The notes beneath the pieces are model-generated. The model was given only the letters and a program-made list of their open reading frames with translations, was not told the origin of the DNA and ran no database searches. The position numbers and the translations under genes were made by a program. DNA of 14,159 nucleotides, taken from NCBI GenBank assembly GCA_003818675.1, contig RPPD01000008.1:1-14159 (forward strand). The letters run 5' to 3'. Shown one piece after another: positions 1-6,410 of the stretch. Numbering within the stretch: the first letter of the stretch is position 1; each line of letters begins with the position of its first letter. The DNA comes from Spirochaetaceae bacterium (GTDB lineage Bacteria; Spirochaetota; Spirochaetia; SZUA-6; RPPD01).

Positions 1-136
1 CACCCGCAGTCTCCGCTATCTTGGCCTGCTCTGCGGACGTGACGTCCATGATGACGCCGCCTTTAAGCATTTCCGCGAGACCTATTTTGTTCCGCCAGGT
101 TGATTTCTGGCGATTAGACCATAATTCTTCGTTCAT
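1..136 (-). CDS. pdxS: Pyridoxal 5'-phosphate synthase lyase subunit PdxS, N-terminal part (runs off the window)
   Basis: The first 45 codons of a minus-strand gene begin at an ATG at 136-134. They encode a stretch with [20 protein letters not shown] and then KIAETAG, which matches the conserved PdxS/SNZ N-terminus (family pattern [16 protein letters not shown]...[12 protein letters not shown]). In the family, PdxS condenses ribose 5-phosphate, glyceraldehyde 3-phosphate and PdxT-derived ammonia into PLP. The catalytic lysines lie beyond the left edge and cannot be checked, and no pdxT is visible. The gene is divergent from the kinase-like gene at 233. It has no Shine-Dalgarno, and a good -10 box ends 7 nt before the ATG, so the mRNA may be leaderless. 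The family call is firm; completeness is unknown. Confidence 0.87.
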   Translation of the reverse strand, partial: MNEELWSNRQKSTWRNKIGLAEMLKGGVIMDVTSAEQAKIAETAG

Positions 137-143
137 AAGTTGC

Positions 144-172
144 AATATACTAAAATGACTCATAAAATGCAA
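144..172 (-). promoter_or_regulatory. Sigma70-type promoter for pdxS
   Basis: Read on the minus strand there is TTGCAT (172-167), a 17-bp spacer, and TATATT (149-144). Seven bases then separate the -10 from the pdxS ATG, so transcription would start at or next to the A of the start codon. The two hexamers and the spacer fit the consensus; promoter activity is inferred. Confidence 0.55.
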
Positions 173-187
173 TATTTACAGAACTAT

Positions 188-216
188 TTGACAAACTTGG
201 ATGGCCGCTCTATTAT
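188..216 (+). promoter_or_regulatory. Near-consensus sigma70 promoter for the kinase/peptidase gene run
   Basis: A perfect TTGACA (188-193), a 17-bp spacer and TATTAT (211-216) lie back-to-back with the pdxS promoter. The two -35 boxes are only 15 bp apart. The expected start at about 223 lies inside the longest possible open frame. This argues that translation begins at the ATG at 233, and not at the upstream TTG (140) or ATGs (155, 167). Confidence 0.6.
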
Positions 217-232
217 TCCCTTGAAACCCCAA

Positions 233-1561
233 ATGATAGATAAAATTGTGAAAAGAGACGGCAGTATTGTCCCATTCGACATTGAAAAAATAGTATTCGC
301 GATCTTTCGCGCGGCAATCGCCGTTGGCGGCAGGGACCAGGGGGCTGCCAGGAAAACAGCGGAGGATGTCCTTTCAATCCTTGCAAAGCGTGAATATGCT
401 GAAAGCTATCCCACGGTTGAAGAAGTCCAGGACCTTGTGGAAAAATGCCTGATAGAAAACGGTCACGCCAAAACTGCCAAGGCTTACATCCTCTATCGTT
501 ATGAGCATGAATTAAAGCGCCGCGGAAAGGCCAGCCTGACTTATTCTTCTGAAAACATGCCATACCGCAAGCTCTGGGAAACACTCTCATGGGCTGTGGA
601 CAATTCCTGCGTGTCCACGGAGCAGTTGAGCCGGCTCGTCGCCCTGGGCAAATTCCAGGAGCTGGTGGAGGCGTCAGAGGCATTTTACCAGAACGAGATA
701 GATGAAGCTTTGGGGAATATGGAAAGCCGTCTTGATGAAATGAGAGTGCTGATAATAGCGGGCCCGTCATCATCAGGCAAGACAACCACCACTGCCAAAA
801 TCAAGGAACGGCTTGCCTCTCTCGGCCGCAGGACCGTGAGCCTGGGCATAGACAACTATTTTTTCAACCTCGAGGAACATCCCAGGGACACCCATGGAGA
901 TTATGATTTTGAGACTCCGCAGGCAATAGAGCTTTCGCTTGTCAACAGGCATCTGGCCATGCTTTTATCGGGAAAAGAGGTCGATGTCCCCTGTTACAAT
1001 TTCAAAAAAGGCAGGCGTGATGGAATTTCAGAAAAGCTCTCCCTCCCGGAAAACGGGATCATTCTCATAGACTCGCTTCACGGGCTCTTTCCTGAAATGA
1101 CTTCAGGCATAGATGAGTCTGTAAAATACAAGCTCTACATAGAGACCCTTTCACAACTCAAGGACAAAAACGGCAATTTCATCCGCTGGAGCGATATTCG
1201 GATGCTCAGGCGAATGGTGCGGGACATGCAGTTCAGAAACTACGATCCCAGGCACACGGTCCTGCACTGGCACCATGTACGCCGCTCGGAACTCCGCTAT
1301 ATTGTCTCGCGCCTGCAGAACGCGCACACAATAATCAACAGCTCACTCGCTTTTGAGCTGCCTGTCATGAAGGCCAGGCTTGGTCCCTACATTACCCGGT
1401 TCGCGGCTGAATTCGCAGGCGATCCTGACAAGGAGGATGCGAATGAGCGCGTGGCCAGGGTCCAGCTGCTCTTTGACCAGATTCCAGAGTGGCAGGACGA
1501 GGCTGTTATCCCCAAAACATCCCTTCTGCGGGAGTTTATCGGGGGCGGCGTTTACACATAA
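233..1561 (+). CDS. ATP-cone domain fused to a uridine-kinase/phosphoribulokinase-like P-loop kinase
   Basis: From the ATG at 233 the protein has 442 residues. Residues about 3-98 form an ATP-cone (KIVKRDGSIVPFDIEKI near the start, ending in AYILYRYEHELKRRG), the nucleotide-sensing module best known from ribonucleotide reductases. After a helical linker, residues about 170-410 form a kinase domain: P-loop GPSSSGKT (about 177-184), DNYF (about 207-210), DYDFETPQA and VPCYNFKKGRR. RMLRRMVRDMQFRNYDP and a C-terminal NSSLAFELPVMK segment recall the long nucleoside-kinase relatives of uridine kinase. The usual Glu-Gly of the EGxH motif is replaced by DSLHG. The likely role is phosphorylation of a nucleoside or sugar under adenine-nucleotide control; the substrate is unknown. 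The start is chosen because ATP-cones normally begin within a few residues of the N-terminus and because a promoter overlaps the longer frame. It is followed after about 39 bp by the peptidase gene, probably in the same operon. Confidence 0.85.
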   Translation: MIDKIVKRDGSIVPFDIEKIVFAIFRAAIAVGGRDQGAARKTAEDVLSILAKREYAESYPTVEEVQDLVEKCLIENGHAKTAKAYILYRYEHELKRRGKASLTYSSENMPYRKLWETLSWAVDNSCVSTEQLSRLVALGKFQELVEASEAFYQNEIDEALGNMESRLDEMRVLIIAGPSSSGKTTTTAKIKERLASLGRRTVSLGIDNYFFNLEEHPRDTHGDYDFETPQAIELSLVNRHLAMLLSGKEVDVPCYNFKKGRRDGISEKLSLPENGIILIDSLHGLFPEMTSGIDESVKYKLYIETLSQLKDKNGNFIRWSDIRMLRRMVRDMQFRNYDPRHTVLHWHHVRRSELRYIVSRLQNAHTIINSSLAFELPVMKARLGPYITRFAAEFAGDPDKEDANERVARVQLLFDQIPEWQDEAVIPKTSLLREFIGGGVYT

Positions 1562-1600
1562 AATCCCGTTCTACTTGAAAAAGTTGTCCAACTGGTGATA

Positions 1601-3136
1601 ATGGGATTAGGAGGTCGTGTGGCCAGTGCAATTGAAAGACTCCAGGAATCAGACCGTGAGATCACAGCGCTCGCGCATGCGCTTGAAACTCTCCGCTGGG
1701 ACCAGGAAACATATCTCCCCCAGGGCGGTATCGGGGAACGCGCACTCCAGATTTCACTTTTGCAGGGAATCATCCACGACAGGGTCACATCAACCGAACA
1801 GAAGGAGTTGTTTGCAGCCTGCGGCATGACAGAAGCAGCTGCAGCCAACGCAGAGGAAGCTGCTGATATCACGCAGGCATTTCTGCGCGAGGCATTCCGC
1901 CGCTATAACAGGCAGACCAAAGTGCCAAAAACCCTGGTCACACAACTCGCCATGTCACAGAGCCTCGCTCAGGCCGAGTGGATAAAGGCCCGCAAGGTTT
2001 CCAGTTTCGCCATGTTTGCGCCACACCTTGAAAACCTCCTCGGTCTGCTGCGGCAATATGCGGAATGCCAGGGATACAAGGATGAAATTTATGATGCGCT
2101 GCTTGATGAATATGAACCATGGACAAAGACAAAAGACATCGCCTCGGTTTTTGAAAAACTGAAAAGCCGGCTGGTCCCGCTTTATAAAAATATCCTTGGG
2201 AAAAAAACCGCCAAGGACGATGAGGTCCTGAAGCGGAGCTTTCCAGTGGAAAAACAGCGGGAGTTCTGCAACAAGCTCCTTGCCATGATGAACTTTGATC
2301 TTGACCGCGGCAGGATGGATGTTTCAGCACACCCGTTTACCACCACGCTGGGCGGTGACGACATCAGGCTCACCACCAGATACAACGAGCATTTTTTTCC
2401 ATCCGCGATCTTCGGTACAATCCATGAGGCGGGACACGGCCTGTATGAACAGGGAATGGCCCGCGAGCTGCGCGGGACAATACTGGCCAATGGCGCGTCT
2501 TTGGGGATTCATGAATCACAGTCACGCTTCTGGGAAAACCTCATAGGCAGAAGCCGCGGCTTCTGGAAGGCCTGTTATGCCGAGTTCGCCAGGCTCTTCC
2601 CCAAGGCTCTTTTGGACATTCCCCTTGAGAGATTCTACAGGGCAATCAACTCGGTCTCGCCTTCGCTTATCCGCGTTGAAGCTGACGAGGTGACCTACAA
2701 CCTTCACATCATTTTGCGATTCACCCTGGAACGCAGACTCCTGGACGGCTCACTTGCAGTCCAGGATCTGCCAGAGGCCTGGAACAGGGAGTCGGCGAAC
2801 CTTCTTGGGATCAAACCTCCCACAGACAGAGAGGGCGTGCTGCAGGATGTGCATTGGTCCATGGGCGCCATTGGGTATTTCCCCACTTATTCCCTGGGGA
2901 ACCTGTACAGCGCCCAGTTTTTTGACACCATGAAAAAAGCCCTGCCCGGAATTGAGTACAATATTGCCAATGGGAAACTCAAGCCCGTGCGCGAATGGCT
3001 TCTTGAAAACATTCACAGACATGGAAGCATGTACTCTGCAGACCAGCTTGTTAAGCGTGTTACCGGAAAACCGCTTGATCCCTCATATTTTCTGACATAC
3101 ATACAAAAGAAATACGGAGAAATTTATGATCTATGA
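1601..3136 (+). CDS. Carboxypeptidase Taq (M32) family zinc metallocarboxypeptidase
   Basis: The product is about 511 residues, the normal M32 length of about 500. All diagnostic M32 motifs are visible in order (numbered from the ATG at 1601): WDQET near the N-terminus, HPF (about 244-246), DDIRLT (about 253-258), zinc-binding HEAGH (about 275-279), HESQSRFWEN (about 304-313, with the third metal-ligand Glu), IRVEADEVTYNLHI (about 357-370) and GYFPTYSLGN (about 425-434). It should be a cytoplasmic, metal-dependent enzyme removing C-terminal residues from peptides. The start is uncertain. ATG 1601 has no clear ribosome site, whereas GTG 1619 follows a strong AGGAGGT (1609-1615) but at a short 3-4 nt spacing. 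The GTG start would place the WDQ motif at the usual distance from the N-terminus. The gene sits between the kinase-like gene and a membrane-protein gene that it overlaps. Confidence 0.95.
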   Translation: MGLGGRVASAIERLQESDREITALAHALETLRWDQETYLPQGGIGERALQISLLQGIIHDRVTSTEQKELFAACGMTEAAAANAEEAADITQAFLREAFRRYNRQTKVPKTLVTQLAMSQSLAQAEWIKARKVSSFAMFAPHLENLLGLLRQYAECQGYKDEIYDALLDEYEPWTKTKDIASVFEKLKSRLVPLYKNILGKKTAKDDEVLKRSFPVEKQREFCNKLLAMMNFDLDRGRMDVSAHPFTTTLGGDDIRLTTRYNEHFFPSAIFGTIHEAGHGLYEQGMARELRGTILANGASLGIHESQSRFWENLIGRSRGFWKACYAEFARLFPKALLDIPLERFYRAINSVSPSLIRVEADEVTYNLHIILRFTLERRLLDGSLAVQDLPEAWNRESANLLGIKPPTDREGVLQDVHWSMGAIGYFPTYSLGNLYSAQFFDTMKKALPGIEYNIANGKLKPVREWLLENIHRHGSMYSADQLVKRVTGKPLDPSYFLTYIQKKYGEIYDL

Positions 3137-3932
3137 TATTCTTTCACAGAGTCCATTTCCATGGATTTTACTGTCAGGCCTTTTCACCGGCGCGGCATTA
3201 AGCAGACTCACACGCCAGACAAGCAATGCAAAAGATCCCGCAAGGGCGCGTGACAGAAAAATTTTCTGGGCCATGCTTGGATTCTCATGCACTGTCACGC
3301 TTCTGCTTTTGGCAATATTTGTGCCAGGCCCGCAAAAAATCCTGGATATCAGGCTCCTTTACTTTTTCACAGGTGCCACGGCACTGTTCTTTTTTGTCTT
3401 CCGCTTTAAAAAAGCCGCGGGCATTCCATTTTTTATACTGGCCGTGGTCGCAATCGGAAGCCTGCTCCTCTTTCTCCAGTCCATTATGGCCTATACCGGA
3501 GAGACAGAGATAGCCCGCTTAAGCATTCTTTCCAGGAACGTGGATTTTCTCTCCTTTGAGCTGCAGGATCCCCGTGGAAATATTACAAAACTGGATATGC
3601 CAGGCACTCATCTTGGCGCGGAAGTAAAACTCATTATCTTTGACGACCTCGCGATTTTTCTGGGCCAGAAAACATGGTACAGGTTTGTGGGTTTAAAATC
3701 AGCAGAGGTGCGCAAGGGAAGCGAAATGACCACAGAATTGCGCCAGTACGAACTCGCCAGGCCTGAGGGAATTTCAGAGGCCCTCTATCGCCTTGTCATG
3801 GACAACCAGGCGGCAATACCTGGAATAAAGACAGTACAGGTCCAGGTGACCTATGTGGAGGCCAAACCATTGACTACCTACTCGGTCATGATACAAAATG
3901 ACAGCGGTGTTGAGGTAGTGCGCGCCCGGTGA
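3126..3932 (+). CDS. Unrecognised membrane protein: four N-terminal helices plus a soluble C-terminal domain
   Basis: I do not recognise this 268-residue protein. Hydrophobic segments at about 12-28, 47-66, 74-92 and 97-118 look like four transmembrane helices. A hydrophilic domain of about 150 residues follows, with beta-rich segments such as VDFLSFELQDPRGN, EVKLIIFDDLAIFLG and VQVQVTYVEAKPL. No catalytic or metal motif is seen. The ATG lies inside the end of the peptidase gene (11-bp overlap) and has a good GGAG at 3116-3119 with 6-nt spacing, so it is translated from the same message. A link to peptide metabolism is only suggested by position. The stop is 14 bp from the end of the convergent Cys-cluster gene. 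Confidence 0.8.
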   Translation: MIYDILSQSPFPWILLSGLFTGAALSRLTRQTSNAKDPARARDRKIFWAMLGFSCTVTLLLLAIFVPGPQKILDIRLLYFFTGATALFFFVFRFKKAAGIPFFILAVVAIGSLLLFLQSIMAYTGETEIARLSILSRNVDFLSFELQDPRGNITKLDMPGTHLGAEVKLIIFDDLAIFLGQKTWYRFVGLKSAEVRKGSEMTTELRQYELARPEGISEALYRLVMDNQAAIPGIKTVQVQVTYVEAKPLTTYSVMIQNDSGVEVVRAR

Positions 3933-3946
3933 GCATTATCATTTCT

Positions 3947-4603
3947 TTATGATTCCTTGAACGAAAACATCATTCCGATTTTCTGGAATGCGCGTACAAG
4001 CGCCTTTCTCAAAAAAAGCCTCTGTACCGCATCCTGCGGCCGCAAGCTTTCCATCCTGGTGCCATAGGCAGTTGCAATGGGAGCCAATATTTTTGATGTG
4101 CCTTGCAGACTCTCTTCTGTCTGTGTCATCAGTTTGCAGGGGACATATACTGGATTGCCCGTCTTGTCTGCATAGGACGCAAAGCCAAAGATCCTGCAGA
4201 CCAATGGTCTGCCTGAATAGACAGTGCAGGCCCCCGCGATTGCCGGAGCAATCGCCGCTCTTTCGGTAGTAACCGAAAGAGCGACATTATATTGCTGCAT
4301 AGGACAAACTCCCTGCGAAAACTGTTCTGACAGGTTCTCCATTCGCACGATTTCTGCTGCTGGGTCCACTCCTTCTTTTTGGAGCATTTGCATGGCCAGA
4401 AATTCCGCTTCGACGGGGAGAATATCCGGTTCAAAGCGGGTACAGCAGTCCCCACATCCCGCGGGGCAGTGAATGCCCGTTTCCTTAATAAAAATCGCCT
4501 GTTTTCCTTCAAGGTCCTGGTAGATTTTGTTTACTGCGGCCATATCGGCATCAAACGTAATATTGCCAGAACCCTTCATTTTTATAAAATCATCCATACT
4601 CAT
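3947..4603 (-). CDS. YkgJ-family Cys-cluster (zinc/iron-chelating) protein carrying a 16-residue in-frame insertion
   Basis: The 218-residue protein has the YkgJ-type cysteine pattern: CPAGCGDCC (Cys46, 50, 53, 54), then Cys100, Cys126, Cys136 in RPLVCR, and Cys156. The family is thought to bind a metal or Fe-S cluster; its function is unsettled. In relatives the second block normally reads C-P-x(6-8)-G-x-C-x-(I/V)-Y-x-x-RP-x-x-C. Here Cys100 and Cys126 are 25 residues apart. Residues 108-123 correspond exactly to a 48-bp double-hairpin DNA block (4236-4283), and removing it would restore C-x9-C followed by TVYSGRP. The gene therefore looks intact but carries an inserted palindromic element. 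No clear Shine-Dalgarno precedes the ATG at 4603. It is divergent from the MFS gene. Confidence 0.85.
   Translation of the reverse strand: MSMDDFIKMKGSGNITFDADMAAVNKIYQDLEGKQAIFIKETGIHCPAGCGDCCTRFEPDILPVEAEFLAMQMLQKEGVDPAAEIVRMENLSEQFSQGVCPMQQYNVALSVTTERAAIAPAIAGACTVYSGRPLVCRIFGFASYADKTGNPVYVPCKLMTQTEESLQGTSKILAPIATAYGTRMESLRPQDAVQRLFLRKALVRAFQKIGMMFSFKES
4236..4283 (-). repeat. Double-hairpin 48-bp element inserted in frame in the Cys-cluster gene
   Basis: There are two perfect palindromes with no base between them. The first (4283-4256, in gene sense) has 12-bp arms CGCTCTTTCGGT / ACCGAAAGAGCG around the loop TACT. The second (4255-4236) has 8-bp arms GCGATTGC / GCAATCGC around the loop TCCG. 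In mRNA the second loop is a UNCG-type tetraloop closed by C-G, a class known to be very stable. The total is 48 bp, or 16 codons, with no stop. The palindromes are seen directly; that the block is a mobile insertion is an inference from its coincidence with an extra segment in the protein family pattern. Confidence 0.75.
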
Positions 4604-4612
4604 AAAAACTGA

Positions 4613-4640
4613 TTGTTTTTTTCCCCACGCATGTTATATT
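4613..4640 (+). promoter_or_regulatory. Possible promoter for the MFS transporter gene
   Basis: TTGTTT (4613-4618), a 16-bp spacer and TATATT (4635-4640) precede the transporter by about 60 bp. A second -10-like TATACT lies at 4664-4669 without a good -35. The region is AT-rich, so chance matches are likely. Confidence 0.3.
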
Positions 4641-4699
4641 CTTTTTAAGGACCTGCTATCAATTATACTGCTTTTTGCAAGCTTGGTCTTTGCTAAAAA

Positions 4700-6112
4700 A
4701 TGCTGCACAAGAAACCTCCGAAAAAAGCGGAGGGTAAAATAAAAAGAAGCCTCAGATACTCGCTCTATGACGGAATAACCTATTCCGTAATGTTCGGGGC
4801 GAGTGATCCCTTCTACCAGACATACGGGATGTATGTGGGCGCGGGGACAATACTCCTCGGTCTTATGCGCTCCCTTCCATCGGCACTTGGCTCGCTTTCA
4901 CAGCTTTTTGCCCGCCAGGGTATCATGCTTTTTGGCGGAAGGCGCAAATTTGTCGCGACAAATGCGCTGCTACACGGGATGATGTTCCTGCCTATCCTGG
5001 CCGCCCCGTTTCTTGGCCAGACAAGCGGGATCTGGCTGCTTGCCTCGCTGTGTCTGGCAGGCATATTCGGCATGATCCTGGTGCCTGCCTGGAACAGCTG
5101 GATGGGAGACCTTGTGAGCGCAAAATCGCGCGGCCACTATTTCGGCGTGCGGAGCGGCGTAACCGGAATCATCTCGTTTTTTGCCCTGCTCGCGGCCGGC
5201 TGGGTGCTCCACCTGTTTGAACCAACAGCCCGGAACGCGGAAACGCACAACAGTCAGTACATGGGTTTCCTGATCATATTCAGCGTGGCTTTCATCGCCC
5301 GCGGCTTTTCCGCATTTTTCCTGAATAAAAAGCATGAACCGAAATACCGCTATACGCACAACAAACTCATGCCTCTCGCTCTGCTTGCCACGGGCAAAAA
5401 AAACAGCCAGATCAGGATTCTGATCATTTTTCTCTCGCTCATGAACTTTGCATCCATGCTCGTGGCGCCATATGTCGACGTCTATTACAGGAATGCGGCC
5501 GGCATGAACTACCTGATCTTCACCGGGGTCAGCGGAATGTTCTTTGCGTTCAAGTATTTCGCCATGCCGGTCTGGGGCAAAGCCTGCGACCGCTACGGCA
5601 CAAGAAAAGTGCTTGTCGTTTCAGGAATGATGGTAGCCATACTCCCGTTTTTCCTGCCGCTGGCCATGTTTCATCCGGCAGCATTCATAACCCAGGGTAT
5701 TGCGGGTTTCGCGTGGGGCGGATTTGAGATCGCGGCATTCAACATACTCTTTGACTCGACAAAACCCGCGGAACGGACATCGATAATCGCGTATTACAAT
5801 ATCGTAAACGGGGCTGCAGGCCTGATGGCGACCATGGCAGGCTGGCTCATATTGGAATACAACAACCTGTTCGCCACGCCCTTTATCCTGTTGTTTATCA
5901 CAAGCGGCATACTGCGCATCATAATCTCATTGTTTTTTGCCAAACGCATTCAGGAAACACGCGAGGTCGAGCACATCCACGCGAGGCTACTGCCTTTCCG
6001 CATGCTTCAAGCCCTGACAGAACAGACACTCTCCGTGGGATATTCCGTCGTATCGCTGGGGAAGAAACTGATTTTTAGAAATGGAACCGGATCACGGCGG
6101 AAAGGGAAATGA
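4700..6112 (+). CDS. Major facilitator superfamily (MFS) transporter
   Basis: The 470-residue product is very hydrophobic, with about 12 predicted membrane segments spread from residue about 22 to about 415. A charged cytoplasmic N-terminus (KKPPKKAEGK) precedes them, and a basic tail of about 55 residues follows. A motif-A-like loop, GKACDRYGTRKV (residues 293-304), sits between helices in the second half. The matching loop in the first half is PAWNSWMGDLVSAKSRGHYF, close to a subgroup of bacterial MFS proteins with an RGxxFG motif. It should be a proton- or solute-driven inner-membrane carrier; the substrate cannot be read from sequence. The ATG at 4700 has no evident Shine-Dalgarno, and codons 6-12 contain a small hairpin (4715-4733) whose 3' arm is CGGAGG. 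The gene stands alone, divergent from the Cys-cluster gene. Confidence 0.9.
   Translation: MLHKKPPKKAEGKIKRSLRYSLYDGITYSVMFGASDPFYQTYGMYVGAGTILLGLMRSLPSALGSLSQLFARQGIMLFGGRRKFVATNALLHGMMFLPILAAPFLGQTSGIWLLASLCLAGIFGMILVPAWNSWMGDLVSAKSRGHYFGVRSGVTGIISFFALLAAGWVLHLFEPTARNAETHNSQYMGFLIIFSVAFIARGFSAFFLNKKHEPKYRYTHNKLMPLALLATGKKNSQIRILIIFLSLMNFASMLVAPYVDVYYRNAAGMNYLIFTGVSGMFFAFKYFAMPVWGKACDRYGTRKVLVVSGMMVAILPFFLPLAMFHPAAFITQGIAGFAWGGFEIAAFNILFDSTKPAERTSIIAYYNIVNGAAGLMATMAGWLILEYNNLFATPFILLFITSGILRIIISLFFAKRIQETREVEHIHARLLPFRMLQALTEQTLSVGYSVVSLGKKLIFRNGTGSRRKGK
4715..4733 (+). repeat. Small hairpin over the first codons of the MFS gene
   Basis: A 6-bp perfect inverted repeat, CCTCCG / CGGAGG, has the 7-nt loop AAAAAAG and spans codons 6-12. 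It could form near the start site in mRNA. The 3' arm looks like a ribosome-binding sequence but has no standard in-frame start downstream. No regulatory role is shown. Confidence 0.4.
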
Positions 6113-6134
6113 AGGTTTAGGATCAGAAAAGTCA

Positions 6135-6325
6135 GTTTAACCGCGGATGCTCGCGTGCACGTGCCAGACACGTACACGCACACACAGATAAACACCGATG
6201 AATCCGGAGAAGAATCAGACAGGATCAACATGATCTAAGGGATGGGCAAAATTGATCCGGAACAGCCATCCTATATTTCTATCCTGTAAATCCCGTCTTC
6301 TTTCCATCTTTATCCGCGGCCATCT
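6135..6325. repeat. Degenerate dispersed-repeat-like intergenic sequence with nested inverted repeats
   Basis: The space between the MFS and YARHG genes (6113-6410) holds no convincing gene. It contains an outer inverted pair, CCGCGGAT (6141-6148) / ATCCGCGG (6312-6319), and an inner pair, ACAGGAT (6219-6225) / ATCCTGT (6281-6287). The left half (AGATAAACACCGATGAATCC and GACAGGATCAACATGATC) and the reverse complement of the right half (CCGCGGATAAAGATGG and GGGATTTACAGGAT) look like two decayed copies of one unit. Similar CGCGGATAAACACGGAT...ACAGGATTTACAGGAT sequences are common dispersed intergenic repeats in several bacterial genomes (from memory). A separate 7-bp pair, AAAGACC (6374-6380) / GGTCTTT (6401-6407), lies after the YARHG stop but has no T-tract. 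Confidence 0.5.
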
Positions 6326-6410
6326 TTTTCATCAGTAGTTTAACCATATCTACCTCATCTGCAGATATCCGCCAAAGACCCAGCCGATTACTCCGGAAAT
6401 GGTCTTTGCT

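Noticed and set aside
141..175. Direct repeat TGCAATAT (141-148 and 168-175) as an operator between pdxS and the kinase gene
   Set aside because: The two copies overlap the -10 and -35 boxes of the pdxS promoter. Eight-base AT-rich repeats are expected there and no regulator is known.
213..785. Long minus-strand open frame opposite the ATP-cone kinase
   Set aside because: It lies wholly antisense to a gene with clear family motifs, its translation is rich in Pro/Trp/Cys with no domain, and it is a shadow of codon bias.
3971..3990. CATTCC / GGAATG hairpin as a bidirectional terminator between convergent genes
   Set aside because: It has six-base arms inside the Cys-cluster coding sequence, with no T-run on either side; likely chance.
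4129..4512. Second minus-strand frame inside the Cys-cluster gene
   Set aside because: It overlaps the gene carrying the ordered YkgJ cysteines and has no motif of its own.
6374..6407. Rho-independent terminator after the YARHG gene
   Set aside because: The stem is 7 bp with a 20-nt loop and no T-tract follows it on the minus strand.
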